Below are positions 7,777 through 15,964 of a stretch of 64,000 nucleotides of DNA, piece by piece (position 1 is the stretch's first letter; every line of letters starts with the position of its first letter). The DNA comes from Saprospiraceae bacterium (GTDB lineage Bacteria > Bacteroidota > Bacteroidia > Chitinophagales > Saprospiraceae), in contig JADJLN010000002.1 of NCBI GenBank assembly GCA_016710115.1, positions 496,001 to 560,000 on the forward strand, given 5' to 3'. The translations under genes were made by a program, and so were the position numbers. Below the pieces are notes generated by a model. The model saw only the letters and a list, made by a program, of their open reading frames with translations, did not search any database and was not told where the DNA came from.

Positions 7777-10329
7777 ATGATATCGAAGAAGTTGTTTTTC
7801 TGGATGGCCCTCCCGTGCATCCTTTTTGTCTGTTCCTGTTCCTCCCGAACACAGGTCGAAGAGGAGCTGATCGAAACGAGTGAGGCCGGGACGTCAATGG
7901 ATGAATGGTTCTCGCGTCGAATGGATGAACATGGCCACCTTGATGTAGGAGCCTGGGTTCGGGCATTTCAGGCCAGTGCACAGCGATCGAATGACCAGGG
8001 AAAATGGCAGGCTATCGGGCCAAAAAACATCGGTGGTCGGACGCTTTGTGTTGCGTTCCACCCCACGGACCCGAATATCATCTATGCCGGGGCAGCGAGT
8101 GGCGGACTTTGGGTGACGACATCCGGTGGGAAAGGTGCGAACGCATGGCAACGTATTGACATCGGCTTTCCCGTGTTGGGCGTGTCTTCCATTCTGATCG
8201 ATCCACAAAACCCGGATCGAATGTGGATTGGCACCGGTGAGATGTACAATCAGGCTTCGGCATCTCCGGGAACCATCAGTCGGTATACACGAGGCACCTA
8301 TGGCATTGGCATCCTTCGGTCAACCGATGGCGGGGCAACGTGGTCTGCCAGTCTGGACTGGACTTCAGGCGGCTTGCGCGCCATACAGAAATTGATGTTT
8401 AATCCATTGGATCCCAACATTCTCTATGCCGCCACCAGTGAAGGGCTCTATCGCAGTGATAATGGAGGTGACAGCTGGTATAAGAAGCTGAACCAGGCAA
8501 TGATCACGGATCTGTGGGTGCACCCCACAGATACAGCTCAAATCGTCCTCACGGCAGGCAGCTTCTTAACAGCAGGGGCCGGCATCTATCGATCGATCAA
8601 CAGCGGAAATTCATTTGCATTGATCACCGATGGGATTCCAAACGGGTACACGGGTAAGGCGATGCTGGGGGCTGCGCCATCTGATCCCGACCAATTGTAC
8701 TGTTCGGTTGCCAATGCACTCCAGGGTATTGGTCTGTATCACTCGAATGATCGCGGCGCCAAATGGACGCTGGTGAATACCACGGATATTCCCAAGTATC
8801 AGGGGTGGTATGCGCATGCTCTGGCGGTATCTCCCACCGATCCGGACTATCTGCTCTATGGCGGGATCGATATGCACAGGTCATTCAACGGAGGCGATTT
8901 TCTGATCCAGACCAGCTACTGGGAAGAATGGATGTTTGGAAAGGTCCCAGCAGGAGGGCCGGAAGGGCCTCCCTATTATGTGCACGGGGATATTCACCAG
9001 ATCAAATATCACCCCCTGGTTCCGGACGAAGCATGGATCGCTACCGATGGCGGGCTTTTTGTCACAACAGATAATGGAATGAATTTCAGTGGTCGAAATG
9101 GAGGCTATCAAACACAGCAGTTTTATGCCCGGTTCTCCAACTCGGCACAAGATCCTGACTTTGGTATCGGCGGGCTGCAAGACAACGCAACCGCCATTTA
9201 TGAGGGAGATGGCGACTGGATTCGGGTTATCGGAGGAGATGGCATGTCAACGGCAATAGATCCGACAGACGACAACCGCATCCTGGCATCAGCCCAGGGA
9301 TTGGTGCTCTTCAGATCCCTCAATCACGGGGATAATTTCGAACCGGTTTCGGGTTCCACCTTTACTAACGAATCCGTCCCGTTCAACGGTTCTTTTCAGC
9401 TGGACCCACAAGACCCGGACAAGGTATATGCAGGGGCACAACGGGTATACCGGTCCACCACATTCGGAGAACTGGATTCCTGGACACTCTTGCATCCCGC
9501 ACCTTTGGATGGCGACAATGTGATTACCGGCATCGAAGTGTCTCCGGTCAACGGAAACCACCTGGTTGTGATTACATCTTCGGATCCGATCCAGACAGGC
9601 GGGCTGAATACAGGCAAGATCCGGATATCGACGACTGGCGGAACAAGCTGGCAGACAGCTACCGGATTGCCTTCACGCTTTTGTACAGATGTCGCCTTCC
9701 ACCCGCTGGGGAGTACCTTGTTAGCGACGTTCAGCGGGTTTTCCACACAGAATGTATATCGGTCTTTGAATGGAGGCCTGAGCTGGGCACCCTGGGGCAG
9801 TGGACTGCCTGGAGTCCCTGTGAATTGCATTGTTTTTGATCCCTATGAATCTTCGCATGTCTATGCCGGGACTGACCTGGGGGTCTATTTTTCCGATAAT
9901 GGAGGGTCGACCTGGACGAGTTTTACATCCGGGTTACCATCCGCTGCGCTGATCATGGACCTGGCGATTTCTCTTCCGAACAAAACCATTCGGGCCGCCA
10001 CACACGGGTTGGGCGCATATGAATCGGAGCTGGTTTCATTCATGGTTTCCACAAGCCAACCTTCTCAGCCGCTCCTGGCAGCGCGTGTTGTCCCAAACCC
10101 GGCTTCTCAGAACAGAATTCACCTGGAGTTGACTGAGCCGATATCCGGTTTGTTGATCACCAGCCTGGTCGATCAGCAGGGCAGGGTGGTCGGGAAAAGA
10201 ACCTGGTCTGATATCGGCCAGGATCTGGATTGGAAGCTGGATCATCCGGTACCTCAAGGATTGTATATCCTTACTCTCGAATCGAAGCTAGGTCGGCAGA
10301 GTGTCCGGGTGTTCCTCTTGACGGATTAA
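7777..10329 (+). CDS. Asp-box beta-propeller protein with type A T9SS sorting domain
   Basis: The 850-residue protein starts with a signal sequence (M-I-S-K-K-L, then a hydrophobic run to F-V-C-S-C-S-S). The Cys at 21 could be lipidated, although Cys at -2 is atypical for a lipobox. From about residue 75 to 750 it carries some nine Asp-box (BNR) motifs of the S-x-D/N-x-G-x-x-W type (STDGGATW, SDNGGDSW, SNDRGAKW, STTGGTSW, SLNGGLSW, SDNGGSTW). This is the pattern of sortilin/Vps10-like and GH74-type propellers. No catalytic pair can be assigned. The last ~80 residues (V-V-P-N-P-A-S, then G-L-Y-I-L-T-L) match the type A T9SS sorting domain. A terminator follows; it appears monocistronic. Secreted or surface protein of unknown substrate. 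Confidence 0.85.
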   Translation: MISKKLFFWMALPCILFVCSCSSRTQVEEELIETSEAGTSMDEWFSRRMDEHGHLDVGAWVRAFQASAQRSNDQGKWQAIGPKNIGGRTLCVAFHPTDPNIIYAGAASGGLWVTTSGGKGANAWQRIDIGFPVLGVSSILIDPQNPDRMWIGTGEMYNQASASPGTISRYTRGTYGIGILRSTDGGATWSASLDWTSGGLRAIQKLMFNPLDPNILYAATSEGLYRSDNGGDSWYKKLNQAMITDLWVHPTDTAQIVLTAGSFLTAGAGIYRSINSGNSFALITDGIPNGYTGKAMLGAAPSDPDQLYCSVANALQGIGLYHSNDRGAKWTLVNTTDIPKYQGWYAHALAVSPTDPDYLLYGGIDMHRSFNGGDFLIQTSYWEEWMFGKVPAGGPEGPPYYVHGDIHQIKYHPLVPDEAWIATDGGLFVTTDNGMNFSGRNGGYQTQQFYARFSNSAQDPDFGIGGLQDNATAIYEGDGDWIRVIGGDGMSTAIDPTDDNRILASAQGLVLFRSLNHGDNFEPVSGSTFTNESVPFNGSFQLDPQDPDKVYAGAQRVYRSTTFGELDSWTLLHPAPLDGDNVITGIEVSPVNGNHLVVITSSDPIQTGGLNTGKIRISTTGGTSWQTATGLPSRFCTDVAFHPLGSTLLATFSGFSTQNVYRSLNGGLSWAPWGSGLPGVPVNCIVFDPYESSHVYAGTDLGVYFSDNGGSTWTSFTSGLPSAALIMDLAISLPNKTIRAATHGLGAYESELVSFMVSTSQPSQPLLAARVVPNPASQNRIHLELTEPISGLLITSLVDQQGRVVGKRTWSDIGQDLDWKLDHPVPQGLYILTLESKLGRQSVRVFLLTD

Positions 10330-10335
10330 CAAAAC

Positions 10336-10373
10336 AAAAAAGGCATCCGACTCAGGAGCCGGATGCCTTTTTT
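10336..10373. terminator. Bidirectional rho-independent terminator
   Basis: A perfect inverted repeat, AAAAAAGGCATCCG (10336-10349) and CGGATGCCTTTTTT (10360-10373), encloses a 10-base loop. It has a T-tract in both directions and lies between the convergent Asp-box gene and rplT, so it can end both transcripts. Confidence 0.92.
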
Positions 10374-10394
10374 GTTCAGGTATTTGGATGAGCT

Positions 10395-10739
10395 CTATTT
10401 TACAGCATCCACGACAGCCTTGAATGCTGCAGGGTGGTGGAGTGCCAGATCAGCCAGGGCTTTCCGGTTGAGCTCGATATTGTGTTTATGCAGTCCGTTG
10501 ATCAGTCGTGAATAGGTTGTTCCTTCCTGGCGGGCAGCAGCGTTGATCCTTGCGATCCACAACCGGCGGAACGCACGTTTCTTGCCTTTTCTGTCCCGGT
10601 AGGCATAACCCCAGGCTTTTTCAACGGCATTTTTTGCAACGGTGTAGACTTTGCTACGAGCACCAAAGTAACCTTTGGCGGCATTCATGATCCGCTTGCG
10701 TCGGGCCCGACTGGCAACGGCATTTACACTTCTTGGCAT
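10395..10739 (-). CDS. rplT: 50S ribosomal protein L20
   Basis: The 114-residue protein begins MPRSVNAVASRARRKRIMNA and keeps the family core: A-K-G-Y-F-G-A-R-S, A-Y-R-D-R-K-x-K-K-R-x-F-R-x-L-W-I-x-R-I-N-A-A, Y-S-x-L-I-x-G-L, and the helical end with L-A-D-L-A. L20 binds 23S rRNA early in large-subunit assembly, and in several bacteria it represses its own infC-rpmI-rplT operon. It is the last gene of that operon here, 77 bases after rpmI, and is followed by the bidirectional terminator. The length is normal and the start is ATG. Confidence 0.97.
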   Translation of the reverse strand: MPRSVNAVASRARRKRIMNAAKGYFGARSKVYTVAKNAVEKAWGYAYRDRKGKKRAFRRLWIARINAAARQEGTTYSRLINGLHKHNIELNRKALADLALHHPAAFKAVVDAVK

Positions 10740-10764
10740 AATTGTGAATTTGCGACAGGCCGGG

Positions 10765-10779
10765 GTCCTGTTTCAGGAC
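10765..10779 (-). promoter_or_regulatory. Stem-loop between rpmI and rplT
   Basis: A perfect 6-bp stem with a 3-base loop (GTCCTG-AAA-CAGGAC in mRNA sense) sits 25 bases before the rplT start. It could modulate rplT translation or bind L20, as known sites in this operon do in other bacteria. That role is an inference; the structure itself is clear but short. Confidence 0.35.
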
Positions 10780-10816
10780 ACTTTGGACCGGATAGTCTGG
10801 TGAAATGGATAGAAAA

Positions 10817-11011
10817 TTACTTGCACAACATTCTCAATACACCGGGTGTATCAGCATCACACAGAATATCTCCATGACGCAGGATGAGCTTGCGACGACT
10901 GGATTTCTTCCGCATCAGGTGGGAATGGTTGGCGTGAAAGTGACGTACTTTACCTGTACCGGTAAGGCGAAAGCGCTTTTTGGCACCGGTATGGGTTTTC
11001 ATCTTGGGCAT
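10817..11011 (-). CDS. rpmI: 50S ribosomal protein L35
   Basis: The 64-residue product starts MPKMKTHTGAKKRFRLTGTG, the invariant N-terminus of L35, followed by the K-V-R and H-x-x-H-x-x-x-K-K-S-S-R-R-K-R/K stretch and a short C-terminal helix ending in V-L-R-M-L. The size is typical. The order infC-rpmI-rplT on the minus strand is the conserved one. The gap to infC is 68 bases. Confidence 0.95.
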   Translation of the reverse strand: MPKMKTHTGAKKRFRLTGTGKVRHFHANHSHLMRKKSSRRKLILRHGDILCDADTPGVLRMLCK

Positions 11012-11079
11012 AGCCTATCAATTTAGCGTGCAAAAATAGGGCGATTTCCGGGGAAATTCAAGCTTCCAGCGGGAGATCG

Positions 11080-11658
11080 CTATTTTTTCTTCTTCTGGGA
11101 AATAATTACGGACATTCTCTTCCCCTCCATCTTTGGAAGTGCCTCAGCTGATCCCACTTCTTCCAGTTCATTGAGGAACTTCAGCAGAAGGAGTTCACCG
11201 CGGTCTTTAAAGACAATCGTCCGTCCGCGAAAGTGGACGTATGCCCGCACTTTGGAGCCTTCTTCCAAAAATTTCTTGGCATGACGAACCTTGAATTCAA
11301 AATCGTGTTCATCCGTATTCGGGCCAAAACGAATTTCTTTCATGACCGTTTTCACGATCTTGGCCTTCATTTCCTTTTCTTTCTTCTTTTTATCGTAGAT
11401 GAACTTCCGGTAGTCAACAATCTTGCAAACGGGGGGTACTGCTTTGGGTGATATCTCCACCAGGTCAAGTTCCAGCTGTTGTGCCCAGCTTTGGGCCTGT
11501 CGAGTCGTATAAACGCCTGGTTCTATCGTTGTGCCGGCAATTTCACTGATCTCTTCCAAATGGTCACCGACAAGTCGGACTTCGGGCACCCGAATCATAT
11601 GATTGATCCGGAATTCATACTTGTCGTCCTTTTTAGGGGGTTGGCTACGTCTGTTCAA
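11080..11658 (-). CDS. infC: Translation initiation factor IF-3 (non-ATG start)
   Basis: The product of about 192 residues has the IF-3 N-domain (Y-E-F-R-I-N-H-M-I-R-V-P-E-V-R-L-V-G), the P-P-V-C-K-I-V-D-Y-R-K-F segment, a lysine-rich linker and the C-domain (E-I-R-F-G-P-N-T-D-E-H-D-F, V-R-A-Y-V-H-F-R-G-R). IF-3 binds the 30S subunit and checks the start codon. No in-frame ATG precedes the domain: TTG at 11658 is the likeliest start, an ATC stands at 11679, and an in-frame TAA at 11691-11689 limits the choice. Rare start codons are a known self-regulation device of infC in other bacteria. It is the first gene of the infC-rpmI-rplT operon. Confidence 0.93.
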   Translation of the reverse strand: MNRRSQPPKKDDKYEFRINHMIRVPEVRLVGDHLEEISEIAGTTIEPGVYTTRQAQSWAQQLELDLVEISPKAVPPVCKIVDYRKFIYDKKKKEKEMKAKIVKTVMKEIRFGPNTDEHDFEFKVRHAKKFLEEGSKVRAYVHFRGRTIVFKDRGELLLLKFLNELEEVGSAEALPKMEGKRMSVIISQKKKK

Positions 11659-11696
11659 ATGTTTGGTTTTATTAACGATTGTGTCTCTTTAACGCG

Positions 11697-11735
11697 CAAA
11701 TGTACGGCCTCTGCTTGTCGATGACCGTACATTTG
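11697..11735. promoter_or_regulatory. 11-bp inverted repeat carrying two outward/inward -7-like boxes
   Basis: CAAATGTACGG (11697-11707) and CCGTACATTTG (11725-11735) are exact inverted copies around a 17-base spacer, between the end of clpC and the start of infC. Each arm contains TACATTTG, a match to the -7 consensus TAnnTTTG. The arm read on the minus strand stands about 40 bases before the infC TTG. It could be an infC promoter with operator symmetry, or an mRNA hairpin after clpC. No T-tract follows, so it is not a classical terminator. Confidence 0.45.
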
Positions 11736-11755
11736 ATTCCAGAACGTCCGAATTA

Positions 11756-14297
11756 TTATTCGACATCCGACTGGACTTCCTTCTGAATGGTAATGTCAAG
11801 TGATTCACCGTCCTTATTCAGGGCGGCCTCAAAGGTACTCCCTTCCGGTGGATTCATATTCAGGATCTGCTCGGCAAGCGGATCTTCAATATATTTCTGA
11901 ATGGCCCGGTGAAGTGGTCTGGCACCGAACTGGGGGTCGTACCCTTTCTCGGCAACGAACTTTTTAGCCTCCTTGGTCAGTTTCAACGAGAAGCCCATGC
12001 TGGACATGCGGTTCAGCAACTGGCCAAGCGTGATATCGATGATCTTGAAGATCTCTTCCTGGCCCAGGGTATTGAAGACAACGACGTCATCGATCCGGTT
12101 GAGGAATTCCGGTGAGAATGTCCGCTTCAACGCATTCTGGATCACACTTTTCGCATTCTCTTCTTCCGATTCCTGACGGGCCTTGGTGGCAAAGCCGACG
12201 CCCTGGCCAAAATCCTTCAACTGACGTACGCCAATGTTGGAGGTCATGATGATCAACGTGTTCTTGAAATCCACTTTGCGTCCCAGTCCATCAGTCAGCT
12301 GACCGTCGTCCAGTACCTGAAGCAAGATATTGTACACATCCGGATGGGCTTTCTCGATCTCATCCAGGAGGATGACGCTGTATGGCTTGCGGCGGACCTT
12401 TTCGGTCAACTGACCGCCTTCTTCATAACCGACATACCCGGGAGGCGCGCCAATCAAACGGCTGATGGAGAATTTCTCCATGTATTCACTCATGTCAACC
12501 CGGATCAGGCTGTCTTCACTGTCAAATAGATAACGGGAGAGCGCCTTGGCCATTCCAGTCTTTCCGACACCCGTCGGTCCAAGAAAGATAAATGTGCCGA
12601 TCGGCCGTTTCGGATCCTTGAGGCCGACCCGGTTTCGCTGAATGGCTTTGGTGACCTTGATGATGGCTTCATCCTGTCCGATAACCATCTTCTTCAGGTC
12701 ATCGGTCATGCTGATCAAGCGGTTGCTTTCACTCTGTGCGACACGTTTGACGGGAATTCCTGTCATCATGGATACCACCTCGGCAATATCTTCCTCATCA
12801 ACGGGATATCGCTTTGTCTTGGACTCCTCCTCCCATGAATTCTTGGCGTATTCCAACTGCCTCTGAAGCTTGGACTCATCATCCCGCAGATCTGCGGCCT
12901 TTTCATATTGCTGATCCTTTACAGCCTGGTTTTTCAGCTCTTTGAGATCCTCGATCTTTTTTTCCAGCTCTTCGATATGCTTCGGCACATGGATGTTCTT
13001 CAGGTGCACACGGGCACCTACCTCATCCAGTACATCGATCGCTTTATCCGGCAGGAATCTGTCCGTTACATAACGATCACTCAGTTTGACACATGCTTTG
13101 ATTGCCTCTTCGGTGTAGGTGACACTATGGAATTCTTCGTACTTCGACTTGATATTGTGCAGGATATGAACAGTTTCTTCTGCACTTGGTGGATACACCA
13201 ATACCTTCTGGAATCGGCGGTCCAGAGCACCATCCTTCTCGATATACTGGCGATATTCATCCAGTGTGGAGGCACCGATACACTGCAGCTCACCACGAGC
13301 CAGAGCCGGTTTGAAAATATTGGATGCATCGAGTGAACCGGTGGCCCCGCCTGCGCCGACAATCGTGTGGATCTCATCAATAAAGAGGATAACGTCCCGC
13401 GATTTCTCGAGTTCGTTCATAATGGCCTTCATCCGCTCCTCAAACTGACCACGGTATTTGGTTCCCGCAACCAGAGCCGCCAGGTCCAGCATGATGATCC
13501 GCTTGTTGAACAGCGTCCGGGAAACCTTCTTCTGCATGATGCGCAAGGCAAGCCCCTCCACAATAGCTGTTTTGCCGACTCCCGGTTCGCCGATCAGGAT
13601 CGGGTTGTTCTTTTTCCGTCGACTCAGGATCTGGGAAACACGTTCGATTTCGCTTTCCCGGCCAATGATCGGATCCAGCTGACCTTCTTCAGCCAGGCGG
13701 GTCACATCCCGCCCAAAGTTGTCCAATACGGGTGTCCGTGACTTGGTAGCACCTTTGCGTTGATAGCGGCTGCCGCCTTCTTCTTCTTCTTCAAAGGAAT
13801 CTTCAGGTTCGGGTTGGGCAGACGCAAATGGATCCCGGCTGCTGACATTCCCTTCCTGCAGCACATATTCCAGTTCGGACTTGAACACATCGTAATCGAC
13901 ATCGAACTGTTGCAGGACCTGAGAAGCGATATTGTCCTTGTGTTTCAGGATGGAGAGCATCAGATGCTCGGTATTGATCTCATCACTTTTCAACATCTTG
14001 GCTTCCAGGAATGTCACTTTAAGGACCTTTTCGGCCTGTTTGTTCAGGGGGGAGCTGGCCTATATTCAGATCACTGCCATGTTGCCCCCCAACTGCCACA
14101 GACTGCTCCAGGGTTGATTTGAGCTCTTTCGAATTGACATCCAATGAGGTCAGCACCTTCATAGCCAGGTTGGTCTTTTCCTCCAGGATGCCAAGCAACA
14201 GGTGCTCGGTCCCGATATAGTCATGTCCCAGACGGACAGCTTCATCCCGGCTCTTGGAGATGATTTGCTTGACCTGCGTTGAAAATCTGCGATTCAT
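11756..14297 (-). CDS. clpC: ClpC-type ATP-dependent Clp unfoldase, one frameshift
   Basis: Two frames (14297-14019 and 14017-11756) together make one ClpC of about 845 residues. ATG 14297 starts the Clp_N domain (R-F-S-T-Q-V-K, then G-H-D-Y-I-G-T-E-H-L-L-L-G). The second Clp_N repeat is T-E-H-L-M-L-S-I-L. AAA1 has GEPGVGKTAI and FIDEIHTIVG; a UVR-like coiled segment follows; AAA2 has GPTGVGKTGMAK and ILLDEIEKAHPDV; a G-V-G-F loop is suitable for docking ClpP. One extra base in a run of six G (14047-14052, plus strand) breaks the frame: removing it restores G-Q-L-P-L-N-K-Q-A-E-K-V-L-K-V-T-F-L-E. ClpC unfolds proteins for ClpP. A sequencing error is more likely than a true loss. Confidence 0.9.
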
Positions 14298-14547
14298 ACA
14301 ATCTTCGTTCGATAAATGATTTCGAAGGTACCTGTTGCAAGTTTAACTGGATTCTCCGAATGGTACAACTCCGTGTAAAATTACGCCCTTTTGTTCAATC
14401 AGGTGAGCATGTCCTTCTTCACCAGACGTATTTATACACTCAACACAGGAAATGTGGTTCCGGTTTCTTACGGGAAAGTTAAGGAGAAGGTGCTTTTTCC
14501 CTAAAGTTCCTTTCCATACGAGTATGCGAATCCACCAAGGGAATATG

Positions 14548-14555
14548 TACTTTTG
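14548..14555 (+). promoter_or_regulatory. Candidate -7 element for the STAS gene
   Basis: TACTTTTG fits TAnnTTTG and ends 19 bases before ATG 14575. A -33 TTTG at the right spacing is not evident, so support is partial. Confidence 0.4.
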
Positions 14556-14574
14556 CCAGGGCGAAAGACCACAT

Positions 14575-14970
14575 ATGAAATACGAGATCGATAAACAGGA
14601 CAAGTTTGCCATCATGAAGCTGGGTGAGGAAAACCTCAATTCGCTCGTGGCTCCCATCTTGAAATCAGAACTGGTCATCCTCAGTAACGAAGGAATTCGC
14701 AATCTGATCCTGGACCTGGCAGACGTCAAATTTGTTGATTCAAGCGGGTTGAGTGCTATCCTGACGGGCAATCGCCTCTGGTCTGATGGCAAGACCTTTA
14801 TCATCACGGGTGTCGATCACCCCAGTGTAAAAAAACTGCTCGAGATCTCGCGGCTGGATTCCATCCTGACCCTCATTCCGACAGTAGAAGAATCTGTTGA
14901 TTTTATCTACATGGAGGAAATTGAACGCGAGTTGAACGAAGGTCCCGAACAGGACCTGGAATCGATGTAG
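14575..14970 (+). CDS. STAS-domain anti-sigma factor antagonist
   Basis: I choose ATG 14575 (MKYEIDKQDKFAIMKLGEEN); the in-frame extension up to 14452 covers promoter-like sequence. The 131-residue protein is a single STAS domain: an N-terminal beta strand pair, LILDLADVKFVDSSGLSAIL with the conserved serine phosphorylated in SpoIIAA-type proteins, then the helix before V-K-K-L-L-E-I-S-R-L-D-S-I-L, and an acidic tail. In partner-switching systems such proteins bind an anti-sigma kinase and are controlled by phosphorylation. No kinase or phosphatase gene lies nearby, so the pathway served is unknown. It is divergent from clpC and has its own leader. Confidence 0.88.
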   Translation: MKYEIDKQDKFAIMKLGEENLNSLVAPILKSELVILSNEGIRNLILDLADVKFVDSSGLSAILTGNRLWSDGKTFIITGVDHPSVKKLLEISRLDSILTLIPTVEESVDFIYMEEIERELNEGPEQDLESM

Positions 14971-15822
14971 TCTCTTCCGCTCTCCATTTCCCATTTTTTC
15001 CTCGATGTTTCCTTCGGTCTGCAAGCTGATCGACATATGAGTTATGGTCCTCATCATCTCCCATTTCGGATTGATGTTGTCCACGCCGATCTCTCTCAAA
15101 TCGTAGAAATGCCGGTATAGGCAAATTCTATTTGGTTGCTTCCGGCCTGCGCATAGCCTCCAGTAGATCTTCCGGTATCTCAATCTGGAGCGTGGAATGT
15201 CTTCATCCCGGCGAGTACCAGGTGATCCATCAATCAGCTGAGGAATTGTCACATTTTCACCAAATTATGTACAAAATAACACGCCAATTACGGAGTGAAA
15301 ATGGCCAACAGATCTGAAGGCGATCAAAGGTTATTCTGGAATAAATGAAGGCTGAGGTTTGAATGAAATTCCAATGATGTGCTGGTATAAATGGATTTAC
15401 AAATTAAAATATTGCATAATTGAATGCAGGATCAGCGGAAATTGGGAACGCGAGTTATTGCGTTGAATGGGCCAGGATTCATAGATTTTCAGAGGCAACA
15501 AACAGGGCAATAAATTTTCATATGTCACAGATTATCAATCTGGTAAATTGCACTTTGAGGGTCGAATTGTGACGGCATATCATTTTTTTATTTATCCATG
15601 AAGAATAATTACAATGGGCATGTAATTGGGCTGCAACAATTTAAGGATTGATCTTTTTCGCATCTGTTTTTTTATGTTGAAATGATCAGACCAGACTTCC
15701 AGGAGCACAACAGAATGGGTATATTTGCTTGCGCACAGAAGTTCAGTTCGTCTGAGTACTTGTGCGAAAGCTTGCAAGAATTGTGACACTCTTGCGGGTT
15801 CAACATTCCAAAACACCGAAAT

Positions 15823-15830
15823 TAAATTTG
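15823..15830 (+). promoter_or_regulatory. Candidate -7 element upstream of the giant adhesin
   Basis: TAAATTTG matches TAnnTTTG. Transcription would begin near 15837 and give a leader of about 130 bases holding the palindrome and the hairpin described separately. No -33 element is clear; a second box, TATATTTG, stands at 15720-15727. Confidence 0.3.
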
Positions 15831-15902
15831 GGGTACCTCTCCAGATGGAGTGGTATTTCTATACCCTAAGGGTGTATGGATAAACTATTCATGTAGACTG
15901 TT

Positions 15903-15944
15903 AAGCCACTGACAGAAGGGGAAATTCTGTCAAGGGCTTTTTTT
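15903..15944 (+). terminator. Terminator-like hairpin just before the giant adhesin
   Basis: AAGCC (15903-15907) pairs with GGCTT (15935-15939). After a 3x3 internal loop, GACAGAA (15911-15917) pairs with TTCTGTC (15925-15931) around a 7-base loop, and seven T follow (15938-15944). The structure ends 20 bases before ATG 15965. It is flanked by two copies of TAGACTGTT (15894-15902 and 15948-15956). It may attenuate transcription into the adhesin or end an upstream transcript. Confidence 0.6.
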
Positions 15945-15964
15945 GTATAGACTGTTGAAAGACT

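Larger units (their letters stand above)
14971..15964. other. Gap of about 1 kb without a convincing gene
   Basis: I find no supportable coding region. The left 280 bases have gene-like composition and short open frames on both strands, none recognisable, and might be a decayed fragment. The remainder to 15900 is AT-rich. From about 15820 it holds possible control sites for the giant adhesin: a TAnnTTTG box, the palindrome ACCCTAAGGGT (15863-15873) and a terminator-like hairpin. Confidence 0.6.

Noticed and set aside
14452..14574. 41-codon extension of the STAS protein
   Set aside because: It covers the TACTTTTG promoter box and the STAS fold begins right after ATG 14575.
14740..15252. 170-codon minus-strand frame after the STAS gene
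   Set aside because: It overlaps the well-supported STAS gene in antisense and shows no recognisable family.
15592..15816. 74-codon minus-strand frame in the gap before the giant gene
   Set aside because: AT-rich, no recognisable motif, no start signal.
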